A DNA stretch of 64,000 nucleotides from Ferrovibrio terrae_A. Its GTDB lineage: Bacteria; Pseudomonadota; Alphaproteobacteria; Ferrovibrionales; Ferrovibrionaceae. The position numbers and the translations under genes are program-made. Below the pieces are notes generated by a model. The model was not told the origin of the DNA and did not search any database. It was given only the letters and a program-made list of their open reading frames with translations. This document shows positions 17,448 to 24,964 of this stretch, in pieces (the first letter of the stretch is position 1; each line of letters begins with the position of its first letter). Location of the stretch: contig NZ_CALSAN010000012.1 of assembly GCF_943372915.1 (NCBI RefSeq), positions 76,271-140,270 on the forward strand, read 5' to 3'.

Positions 17448-18836
17448 CTACACAGCTTTCGATGCAGCAATGCCAACAGACTCAAGCCGGCGTGCCACGC
17501 GCAGCGCCAGCTCTTCCTTCCACGGCGCGGCAATGATCTGCACGCCGATCGGCAGCTTGCCGGCGCGGTCCGCATAGGGCGCCGCCACCACCGGCAGGCC
17601 AATCGCCGAGATCGGCTGGGTGAACAGCCCGAGATTGGCGCGCACCGGCATTTCCACGCCATTCAGCGTCATCATCACCTGGCCCAACTTGGGCGCCACC
17701 CGCGGCGTCGCCGGCGCCAGGATGATATCGACCTCTCTGAACAGTTCGGCCACGCGCGCCTGATACCAGCGGCGGAAGCGATGCGCCTGCACCAGCCAGT
17801 CGCTCGGCAGCATCAGGCCGGCGAGGAAGCGGTCGCGCACGGCGGGATCGAAATCATTGGCCCGCGTCTTCAGGCGTTCGCGGTGCAGATTCGCGCCTTC
17901 CACAGTGGTGATCACATAGGCCGCCGCGCGCCCGCGCCCGGCTTCGGGAATGGTGACGCGCCGGTCGGTGTTCAGCGCTCTGGCAAAGGCGGCCACTGCC
18001 TCATGCACCTCCGCATCGCCCTGGTCGGCGAAATAGCCATCGGCCACGGCAATGCGCAGGCCGTCGATACCGGCGTCGATCTTTGCGGTCACCGGCTCGC
18101 TCAGTTTCTGCGCGCACCAGGCGTCATTCTCGTCCGGCCCCTGCATGGCATCGTAGCTCAGCGCCAGATCCGCCACCGAACGCGCCATCGGCCCCAGATG
18201 GTCGAGATCGGCCACGAAGGGGAAGCTGCCATGGCGGCTCAGGCGCCCGAAGGTCGGCTTCAGGCCGAACAGGCCGCAGAGCGAGGAGGGCACGCGGATC
18301 GAGCCGTTGGTATCCGATCCCAGCGCCAGCGGCACCATGCCGGCCGCCACCGCGGTGCCCGAACCACCCGACGAGCCGCCCGACATGCAGGTCGGGTCAT
18401 GCGGATTGCGCGACGGACCGTAATGCACATTCTCGCCGGTGAAGTCATAAGCGTATTCGCCCATGTTCAGCGCGCCGACCAGCACGGCGCCGGCGGCCTC
18501 CAGCCGCTGCACCAGCGCTGCATCGGCTTTCGCCGGCGCATGGTCGCGGTTGATCTTCGATCCGGCCAGGGTGGCGAGGCCGGCCACATCGAACAGGTTC
18601 TTGACCGCGAAAGGCACACCAGCCAGCGGCCCGAGCGGCTTGCCCTCGTCGCGCGCCTGATCGATGGCGGCCGCGCGCGCCCGCGCGCGTTCAGAGGTCA
18701 CGGCCGTGAAGGCATTCAGCGTCGGGTTGGTGGATTCGATCCGCGCCAGCGAAACCCGCAGCGCCTCGGTGGCGGATATCTTGCCGTCACGCACGGCCGC
18801 GGCGATCTCGAACGCCTTGCTCTGGAAATCGATCAT
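17448..18836 (-). CDS. atzE: AtzE/HpxY-type amidase (1-carboxybiuret hydrolase catalytic subunit family)
   Basis: Amidase-signature enzyme of 462 residues. The Ser-cisSer-Lys triad is visible: K79 (FAVKN), S155 (GGSSGGSG) and nucleophile S179 (SDTNGSIR), with the family's 24-residue spacing between the serines. The closest recognised group is the AtzE family, which with the small subunit AtzG hydrolyses 1-carboxybiuret; the Klebsiella homologue HpxY acts in oxalurate breakdown. The adjacent AtzG-like gene ten bases upstream and hpxZ downstream strongly support this assignment over a generic amidase or GatA. The true substrate here (carboxybiuret, oxalurate or a related ureide) is not determined by sequence. 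Confidence 0.9.
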   Translation of the reverse strand: MIDFQSKAFEIAAAVRDGKISATEALRVSLARIESTNPTLNAFTAVTSERARARAAAIDQARDEGKPLGPLAGVPFAVKNLFDVAGLATLAGSKINRDHAPAKADAALVQRLEAAGAVLVGALNMGEYAYDFTGENVHYGPSRNPHDPTCMSGGSSGGSGTAVAAGMVPLALGSDTNGSIRVPSSLCGLFGLKPTFGRLSRHGSFPFVADLDHLGPMARSVADLALSYDAMQGPDENDAWCAQKLSEPVTAKIDAGIDGLRIAVADGYFADQGDAEVHEAVAAFARALNTDRRVTIPEAGRGRAAAYVITTVEGANLHRERLKTRANDFDPAVRDRFLAGLMLPSDWLVQAHRFRRWYQARVAELFREVDIILAPATPRVAPKLGQVMMTLNGVEMPVRANLGLFTQPISAIGLPVVAAPYADRAGKLPIGVQIIAAPWKEELALRVARRLESVGIAASKAV

Positions 18837-18846
18837 CGGGTCGGGC

Positions 18847-19032
18847 TTATGGCTTGAAAACCGAGGCCGGTTCGACCTCGTCGGGCAGCGGGAAATTCAG
18901 CACGGCCTGGGCGATCTGGCGCGAGCGGACCAGGTTGTCCAGCACGGCGGGGCGCCATGCTGGATCGATGCTCAGATTCATGGCCGCCGCGGTGGCATCC
19001 AGAAAGGCCTCGGCGTCGAATTCCTTGCTCAT
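18847..19032 (-). CDS. atzG: AtzG/HpxX-like small subunit of the amidase complex
   Basis: A 61-residue GatC-like helical protein (DUF4089 type) with the family pattern of an acidic N-terminus, a LDATAAAMNLSIDP segment and a C-terminal FPLPDEVEPASVF tail that resembles the GatC contact region. AtzG-type proteins wrap around and stabilise the AtzE amidase. The gene overlaps the upstream ATP-binding protein gene by four bases and ends ten bases before atzE, so expression of the two subunits is coupled. Genes this short are easily missed; composition and context make it real. Confidence 0.88.
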   Translation of the reverse strand: MSKEFDAEAFLDATAAAMNLSIDPAWRPAVLDNLVRSRQIAQAVLNFPLPDEVEPASVFKP

Positions 19033-20120
19033 GCAACATCCTCGATCAGCGATACGGCAGCGGTCTTGCCGTCAGTATCCGACACCGGGAAATGACAGGC
19101 AACCGAGTGGCCGGCGGAATGCTCCAGGCCGACACCATGCAGCAGCGGCATCGACTCGGTGCAGGCCTCCTGGCCCTTGGGGCAGCGGCCGTAAAACCGG
19201 CAGACCTTGGGCGAGGGGTCGATCGGGCTGCGCGGTTCGCCGCTGATGCGCAGGCGCGGCACCGGCGGCGCGCCGCTGCCCTTGACCTGGTCGAAATGCG
19301 GAATCGCCGACAGCAGCGCCTTGGTATAGGGATGCGCCGGGTTGCGGAACACCTCCTCGGCCGGGCCGGTCTCGACGATGCGGCCCAGATACATCACCAT
19401 CACGCGGTCGCAGAGCAGGCGCACCACATTCAGGTCGTGGCTGACGAACAGATAGCTCATGCCGAGCCGCTTTTTCAGGTCTTCCAGCAGCTGCAGGATC
19501 ACCACCTGCACGGAAACGTCCAGCGCTGCGGTCGGCTCGTCCAGGATCAGCAGGTCGGGTTCCACGGCGATGGCGCGTGCGATGCCGACACGGGCTTTCT
19601 GGCCGCCCGACAGCTGGTGCGGGAAACGGCCCAGCAGTTCCAGCGGCAGGCCGCACATGGTCGCCAGTTCTTCCACGCGCAGCTTGAGGTCGGCGCGCGG
19701 CAAAGGCTTCAGGCGCTGGATCGGATCGGCGATGGCGGCAAAGGCGGTGAAGCGCGGGTTGAGGCTGTCGCCAGCATCCTGGAACACCATCTGGATGCGC
19801 GGCCGGTAGGGACTCCTGCCGAAACCCTTCGCCGGCAGATGACCGATCTCCTCGCCATCCAGCCGGATGCTGCCATCGGTGAGGTCGAGCAGGCGGGTCA
19901 GCAGGCGCACCAGGGTCGACTTGCCGCAGCCGCTCTCGCCCACCAGGCCCAGCACTTCGCCCTTGCCGATGGTGAAGGTGACGTCATCCACCGCATGCAG
20001 CTTGGCCACCGGCCGGTCGGCACCGCGGGCCTTGGCGAACAGGCCGGGTGTCTTGCCCACGGTGAACTGCTTGTGCAGCGATTGCGCATCCAGCAGGGGT
20101 TTTTCGAAAAACTCGCTCAT
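19029..20120 (-). CDS. Peptide-type ABC transporter ATP-binding protein (DppF/OppF family)
   Basis: Second ATPase of a peptide/nickel-type importer, 363 residues. It has Walker A GESGCGKST, the Q-loop region MVFQDAGDSLNPR, signature LSGGQ, Walker B LLILDEPTAALD and the H-loop SHD. The C-terminal oligopeptide-transporter domain carries the four-cysteine cluster pattern (CRFYGRCP and later Cys residues) that may bind an iron-sulfur cluster. It overlaps the DppD-type gene upstream and atzG downstream by four bases each. This ties the importer to the amidase and suggests that the transporter brings in its substrate or a precursor. Confidence 0.92.
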   Translation of the reverse strand: MSEFFEKPLLDAQSLHKQFTVGKTPGLFAKARGADRPVAKLHAVDDVTFTIGKGEVLGLVGESGCGKSTLVRLLTRLLDLTDGSIRLDGEEIGHLPAKGFGRSPYRPRIQMVFQDAGDSLNPRFTAFAAIADPIQRLKPLPRADLKLRVEELATMCGLPLELLGRFPHQLSGGQKARVGIARAIAVEPDLLILDEPTAALDVSVQVVILQLLEDLKKRLGMSYLFVSHDLNVVRLLCDRVMVMYLGRIVETGPAEEVFRNPAHPYTKALLSAIPHFDQVKGSGAPPVPRLRISGEPRSPIDPSPKVCRFYGRCPKGQEACTESMPLLHGVGLEHSAGHSVACHFPVSDTDGKTAAVSLIEDVA

Positions 20121-21088
20121 AGCGGATTCCAGCAGGCCACCATGCTGCCTTTCTGTTCGCCCAGCACATAGGGCAGCGCCTGGTCGCAGCGACTCTGGCG
20201 GCGTTCACAGCGCGCGCTGTAGCGGCAGGGCGGGATTTCGGCGGCGCGCAGGTCGGGCAGGTTGCCCGGGATCGCGGCCAGGTCCATCAGGCTGGCGGTC
20301 GGCTTCGGCGTCGCCGCGATCAGCTTGGCGGTGTAGGGATGGCGCGGATGCGCGAACAGCTCGGCCGTCGGCGCCATCTCGACGATATGGCCGGCATGCA
20401 TCACCACGATCTGGTCGCAGTATTCCGCCGCCATGCCGAGATCGTGGGTGATCAGCAGCGTCGACATGCCCTGCTCGGCGCCCAGTTCGGCGATCAGGTC
20501 CATGATCGCCGCCTGGGTGGTGACGTCCAGGCCAGTGGTCGGTTCGTCGGCGATCAGCAGCTTCGGCGCGCAGCTGAGCGCAATGGCGATCATGATGCGC
20601 TGGCACATGCCGCCCGACAGCTCGAAGGGATAGGCTTTCGCACGGCGCTCGGGATCGGGGATGCGCACGCGGGTCAGCATCTCGATGGCGCGCTTCGGCG
20701 CCTCGCGGCGGGTGACATTGCCATGCTGCAGCAGCACATCGGCGATCTGGTCGCCGACGCGGCGGATCGGATTCAATGCTACGCGCGGATTCTGGAAGAT
20801 CATCGACATCTCGCGGCCGCGGATATCGCGCATCACGGCCTCCGGTGCCTGCAGCACATCCAGCCCGCCGAAGCTGGCGGTGCCCTGGCTGACCCGTCCG
20901 GCGGCATCGAGGATGCCCATCACCGTAAAGGCCGTCACCGACTTGCCCGAGCCGGACTCACCCACGATGGCGACCATCTCGCCCTTGTTGACGCTGAAGC
21001 TGACCTGCTCCAGCGCCTTGACGATGCCGCCGCGGGTGCGGAATTCGACGCTGAGATTGTCGACGGCGAGGACGGGGACGGCACTCAT
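20117..21088 (-). CDS. Peptide-type ABC transporter ATP-binding protein (DppD/OppD family)
   Basis: First ATPase of the importer, 323 residues from the ATG at 21088, where the protein begins with a conserved strand (VLAVDNLSVEFRT); a longer upstream frame exists but belongs to the permease region. It has Walker A GESGSGKS, Q-loop IFQNPRVALNPIRRVG, a variant signature LSGGM, Walker B LLIADEPTTGLD and H-loop THD, with the Cys-rich C-terminal domain. The LSGGM-type signature is common in this protein family. Four-base overlaps join it to the permease gene upstream and the second ATPase gene downstream. Confidence 0.92.
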   Translation of the reverse strand: MSAVPVLAVDNLSVEFRTRGGIVKALEQVSFSVNKGEMVAIVGESGSGKSVTAFTVMGILDAAGRVSQGTASFGGLDVLQAPEAVMRDIRGREMSMIFQNPRVALNPIRRVGDQIADVLLQHGNVTRREAPKRAIEMLTRVRIPDPERRAKAYPFELSGGMCQRIMIAIALSCAPKLLIADEPTTGLDVTTQAAIMDLIAELGAEQGMSTLLITHDLGMAAEYCDQIVVMHAGHIVEMAPTAELFAHPRHPYTAKLIAATPKPTASLMDLAAIPGNLPDLRAAEIPPCRYSARCERRQSRCDQALPYVLGEQKGSMVACWNPL

Positions 21089-21930
21089 GTGCGCCTCCGG
21101 GGGTCGACGATATCGCGCAACCCGTCGCCCAGCAGGTTGAAGCAGAATACCGCCGTCATCAGCGCCAGGCCGGGAAACAGCGCTACCCACCATTCGCCCG
21201 AGATCATGTAGGCGGCACCCTCGGCCACCAGGATGCCCCATTCCGGCGTCGGTGGCGCGATGCCCAGGCCGATGAAGGACAGGCCGGCGGCATTGAGGAT
21301 GGCATAGCCCATGGTGAGCGAGCACTGCACCATCAGGATCGGCATAATATTGGGCAGGATCTGCAAGAGAAGAATCCGGCCCTCGCCATTGCCCGACAGC
21401 CGCGCGGCCTCCACGAAGCCGGCATTGCGGCGGATATTGGCCTCGGCGCGGGCGACGCGGGCATAGAGCGGCGTGTTGATGATGGCGGTGGCCAGCACGA
21501 TGTTGCCCACCGTGTTGCCTAATGCTGCCACGATGCCCATGGCCAGCACGAACAGCGGGAAGGCCATGATGGTATCGGCCAGCCGGCCCACCACGCGATC
21601 GACCCAGCCGCCGAAAAAGCCGGCCGCAATGCCGGCCAGCGCGCCGATGGCAAAGGTCAGCACCACCGAGAAGAAGGCGATGCCGAGATCGAGCCGGGTG
21701 GCCACCAGCACGCGGCTGAAAATGTCGCGGCCCAGCGCGTCGGTGCCGAACCAGTGCTGCGCCGATGGCGGCTTCAGCGTCGCCGCGCCATTGGTGGCCA
21801 GCGGGTCATAGGGTGCCAGATACGGCCCGAACAGCGCGCAGAACAGGATGAAGCCGAACAGCGAGAAGGCAAACAGCGTGACCGGATTCTCGGTCAGCAC
21901 ATATCGGATATGCTTCAGCGTCTCGCTCAT
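21085..21930 (-). CDS. Peptide-type ABC transporter permease (DppC/OppC family)
   Basis: Inner-membrane permease of 281 residues. The N-terminal helix is followed by the family segment HWFGTDALGRDIFSRV and a BPD-transporter core with about five more helices. The cytoplasmic coupling motif is the EAARLSGNGEGRILLLQILPN stretch. Four-base overlaps with both neighbours show tight translational coupling. The substrate is set by the binding protein encoded first in the operon. Confidence 0.93.
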   Translation of the reverse strand: MSETLKHIRYVLTENPVTLFAFSLFGFILFCALFGPYLAPYDPLATNGAATLKPPSAQHWFGTDALGRDIFSRVLVATRLDLGIAFFSVVLTFAIGALAGIAAGFFGGWVDRVVGRLADTIMAFPLFVLAMGIVAALGNTVGNIVLATAIINTPLYARVARAEANIRRNAGFVEAARLSGNGEGRILLLQILPNIMPILMVQCSLTMGYAILNAAGLSFIGLGIAPPTPEWGILVAEGAAYMISGEWWVALFPGLALMTAVFCFNLLGDGLRDIVDPRRRT

Positions 21931-22940
21931 GATTCAAACCCGACGCGCGGATCGATCACGATATAGAGGATGTCGATGGCGAGGTTGAGCGCCACATAGA
22001 GCAGCGCCATGGTCAGCACGAAGCCCTGGATCGGCGCATAGTCCGACGAGATCAGCGCCTCGATGGCGAAGGTGCCGATGCCGGGCCAGGAGAACACCTT
22101 CTCGACCAGCACATTGGCGCCGAGCAGGAAGGAGAACACCATGCCCAGCGTGGTCACCACCGGCAGCATGGCATTGCGGAAGGCATAGGCGTAGACGATC
22201 TTGCCCTTCGGCAGGCCGGACGCCCGCGCGGTGCGGATGAAATCGCTGCCCAGCACCTCCAGCATGGCGGCGCGGGTCATGCGCGCCAGCGGTGCCAGGG
22301 TGAAGATCGCCAGCGCCGTCACCGGCAGCAGCAGCTGGGCGCAGGCGGCGCGGAACACCTCGCCATTGCCTTCCAGCAGCGCGTCGATGGTGTAAAGCCC
22401 GGTCACCGATGTCGGTGCGGAATAGAAGATGTCGAGGCGGCCGAGCGGGGCGGGCGCCCAGCCGAGCCGGTAATACAGCACATAGACCAGCAACAGCCCG
22501 GTGAAGAAGGCCGGCAGCGAGACGCCGGCGGTGGTCATCACGCGGCACAGATGGTCGATCCACGATCCCGGCCGCGTGGCGGCCAGCACGCCCAGCGGCA
22601 CGGCGATCAGCACCGAGACCAGCAGGCCGTAGAGCGTGAGTTCGAGCGAGGCGGGGAGGCGCGTGCGGATCTCGGTCAGCACCGGCTGGCCGGTGGCAAT
22701 CGAATTGCCGAGATTGCCCTGGCTGAGATCTTTCAGATAGACGACGAACTGTTCGGGCAGGGTCTTGTCCAGCCCGAGCGCGCGGCGCACCTCCTCGATG
22801 GCCTGCGGCGTCGCGGCGGGTCCGGCGAAGAAGGCGGCCGGATCGCCGGGCAGGGCGCGGGTCAGCAGGAAGGTGACGATAAGCACGCCGATCACGCTGG
22901 GCAGTGCACCCACCAGGCGTTTTCCGATCAGCCGCAGCAT
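21927..22940 (-). CDS. Peptide-type ABC transporter permease (DppB/OppB family)
   Basis: Inner-membrane permease of 337 residues with six main hydrophobic segments. Family features are the N-terminal LPSVIGVLIVTFLLTRALPGDP helix and loop, the periplasmic FVVYLKDLSQGNLGNS region, and the coupling segment IRTARASGLPKGKIVYAYAFRNA. It follows the binding-protein gene by 30 bases and overlaps the second permease gene by four. Confidence 0.93.
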   Translation of the reverse strand: MLRLIGKRLVGALPSVIGVLIVTFLLTRALPGDPAAFFAGPAATPQAIEEVRRALGLDKTLPEQFVVYLKDLSQGNLGNSIATGQPVLTEIRTRLPASLELTLYGLLVSVLIAVPLGVLAATRPGSWIDHLCRVMTTAGVSLPAFFTGLLLVYVLYYRLGWAPAPLGRLDIFYSAPTSVTGLYTIDALLEGNGEVFRAACAQLLLPVTALAIFTLAPLARMTRAAMLEVLGSDFIRTARASGLPKGKIVYAYAFRNAMLPVVTTLGMVFSFLLGANVLVEKVFSWPGIGTFAIEALISSDYAPIQGFVLTMALLYVALNLAIDILYIVIDPRVGFES

Positions 22941-22970
22941 CGCCGCCCTCCTGCCGTCTTCCCCCCGGCC

Positions 22971-24599
22971 TTACAGCTTCTCGATCTGGCGGAAATCGAG
23001 CTGGCGATGGAACCAGTAGGTGTAGCCCTTGATGTTCTTCTGCATGCCGACATCGAGGATCTGCTGGTACAGCGGGATGCGCGGCGCCTCGTCCATCGCC
23101 ATCTTGATGAAGCCCATCACCTGCTGCTGGTACTTGGCCGGATCGGTCTCATAGCGCGAGGCATCGATCAGGGCATCCATCTTGGCATCCTTGTAGGCCA
23201 TGGTGTTGAACACCGCATTCTGGCCGTGATAGCCCCAGAAGAAGTAATAGTCGGGGAAGTTCAGCCAGCCGCCGAAGCTGGCGATATGGATCGGCCGGTT
23301 CTTCTGCAGCATGGCGTTGCGGAAGTTGGCGCCCGGAATCTTCTCGATGGTGGCCTTGATGCCGATCTTGCCCAGCGCCTCCTGCAGCAGCACGGCTTCC
23401 GGCTCGGACGCGGTGGCATCGCCCAGGTCGATCGAGATGGTGGTCTCGAAGCCGTCGGGATAGCCCGCCTCGGTCAGCAGCTGCTTGGCCTTGGCGAGAT
23501 CGGTCTTGTAGGGGAAGGGCTGCGGCCAGCTGGCATCCTTCGGCGCATCGGCCGGGCCCATCGCCATCGGAATGCCGCGGCCATAGATCGCCGACTTGTA
23601 GATCTGCTCATAGGGCACCACATGGGCGACGGCCTGGCGCACCTTCACATTGTCGAAGGGCTTCTGCGTCGTCACCATGCCGATGTATTTCAGCGAATTC
23701 TCGATCGGCACGCCGACCACCAGGTATTTGCCCGAGCCCTTCTCGGCGAGGATTTCGGCGGCATCCTTCTGCGGCATGTCGACCGAGATATCGGCATCGC
23801 CGCGTTCCATCAGGGCGCGGCGGTTACCCGATGACGGCACCTCGCGGATGATCACGCGCTTGATCTTGGGCAGCGGGCCGCCCTTCCAGTCGTCATTGCG
23901 GTTGAAGGTGATTTCCTGGCCCGGCGTCCACTTGTCCAGCTTGTAGGCGCCGCCGGCGGCGGAGTTGGTCTTCATCCACTCCATCGCCCAGGGATCTTTC
24001 TCGGTGGCATTCTTCTTCGCCAGCGTCGAATTGAAGATCGCCGGCACCACCACGGCCATGTCAGGCAGCGACAGCTTGTCTTTCTTCGGTAGGTCGACGC
24101 GGAAGGTGTAATCGTCCACTGCCACGAACTGTTCCGGCTTGGTCAGGCTGCCGGCCGCCATCTGGAAGGTGGGGAAGCCGCCGACCGACACCGCGCGGTC
24201 GTAAGACCATTTCACATCCTTCGCCGTCACCGGCGTGCCGTCATGGAATTTCGCATCCTTGCGCAGCTTGAAGGTGATCGAGGCGCCATCGGGCGCGACG
24301 CTGTAGCTCTCGGCCAGCTCGGGTTCGATCTTGCTGTAGTCATAGGTCATGGTGCCATCGGGCAGCGCCTTGCGCCCAAAGGTCACCAGGCGGTCGTACA
24401 TGTTCCAGGCCGCCACATAGGAGCGGAAGCTGGTGCCGACGCCATGGATGTCGAGGCTGTTGGGGCCATTCTCCACCAGCACCAGCAGGGTTTCCTGCCG
24501 CGACTGCGCGAGGGCGGGTGTGGTGGCAAAGGCCGCCACGGCGATCATCGCCGATGAAGCGAACAGGAAAACGCGACGATGCATGGATAGCTGCGACAT
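22971..24599 (-). CDS. Peptide-type ABC transporter substrate-binding protein (SBP family 5)
   Basis: Periplasmic receptor of the importer and first gene of the minus-strand operon. The ATG at 24599 gives 542 residues with a signal peptide (MHRRVFLFASS, a hydrophobic run, and cleavage near LAQS). The mature protein has the family-5 pattern: an early LVENGPNSLD strand, the VTFGRKALPDGTMTYDYSKIEPELAESY region, FKLRKDAKFHDGTPVTAKDVKWSYDRA and a long second lobe. Because the operon continues with AtzG/AtzE/HpxZ homologues, the ligand is more likely a ureide, biuret-like or short amide compound than a peptide; that is inference. Start codons further upstream are less likely because the signal sequence would be displaced. 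Confidence 0.92.
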   Translation of the reverse strand: MSQLSMHRRVFLFASSAMIAVAAFATTPALAQSRQETLLVLVENGPNSLDIHGVGTSFRSYVAAWNMYDRLVTFGRKALPDGTMTYDYSKIEPELAESYSVAPDGASITFKLRKDAKFHDGTPVTAKDVKWSYDRAVSVGGFPTFQMAAGSLTKPEQFVAVDDYTFRVDLPKKDKLSLPDMAVVVPAIFNSTLAKKNATEKDPWAMEWMKTNSAAGGAYKLDKWTPGQEITFNRNDDWKGGPLPKIKRVIIREVPSSGNRRALMERGDADISVDMPQKDAAEILAEKGSGKYLVVGVPIENSLKYIGMVTTQKPFDNVKVRQAVAHVVPYEQIYKSAIYGRGIPMAMGPADAPKDASWPQPFPYKTDLAKAKQLLTEAGYPDGFETTISIDLGDATASEPEAVLLQEALGKIGIKATIEKIPGANFRNAMLQKNRPIHIASFGGWLNFPDYYFFWGYHGQNAVFNTMAYKDAKMDALIDASRYETDPAKYQQQVMGFIKMAMDEAPRIPLYQQILDVGMQKNIKGYTYWFHRQLDFRQIEKL

Positions 24600-24629
24600 G
24601 GTTTTAGGGCCCCCGATCTGCGTTGTGCT

Positions 24630-24890
24630 TTGCATACACGGTGCAACGCGCGTGCCATGGCCGCGCCACGGGGCGGTGCTTTGCGGTAATCGCCTGATCG
24701 GCCTGAGCGAATCCGCTGACTGAGGAAATTTTCAGCGCGTATGCACCGACGCGAGTCGACGGCAAATATGATTAAATAATATGCATATGCACCATGCAGC
24801 GATTAATTTTACGACACGGCTATTCTATAATTAGGTATGTTTTCTAGTATCTTAGTCGAATAAACCAGCGGTATGGTGATTGCATACACG
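24630..24890. promoter_or_regulatory. Divergent control region with repeated TGCATAC elements
   Basis: The 365-base gap between the binding-protein gene and atzF holds no gene. It contains the identical 11-mer TTGCATACACG at 24630-24640 and 24880-24890, an inverted copy of the core (GTATGCA) at 24739-24745, and a perfect ATATGCATAT palindrome at 24779-24788. The centre (about 24760-24865) is much more AT-rich than the rest of the window, as expected for a promoter region. A related TTGCATAC lies upstream of the TRAP operon at 3770. One regulator of the GntR/FCD kind could act at all of these sites; its gene is not in the window. Confidence 0.5.
24803..24831 (+). promoter_or_regulatory. atzF: Predicted sigma-70-type promoter for atzF
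   Basis: A perfect TATAAT hexamer at 24826-24831 is preceded, with a 17-base spacer, by TTAATT at 24803-24808, a weak match to the -35 consensus. Transcription would start near 24838, leaving a leader of about 125 bases before the atzF ATG. The TTGCATACACG element at 24880-24890 would then lie downstream of the start, a position suited to repression. Confidence 0.45.
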
Positions 24891-24964
24891 TTGAGGAAAG
24901 CCCATCCGGAAAGCCCGTCTGAACAGAGGCGGGCCAGGGAAAACCGGGCCAAGGAAACCTGAGC

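Noticed and set aside
20117..21325. Longer 402-residue form of the DppD-type ATPase
   Set aside because: The first 79 residues overlie the permease gene in another frame; the conserved N-terminal strand begins at ATG 21088 with the usual four-base overlap.
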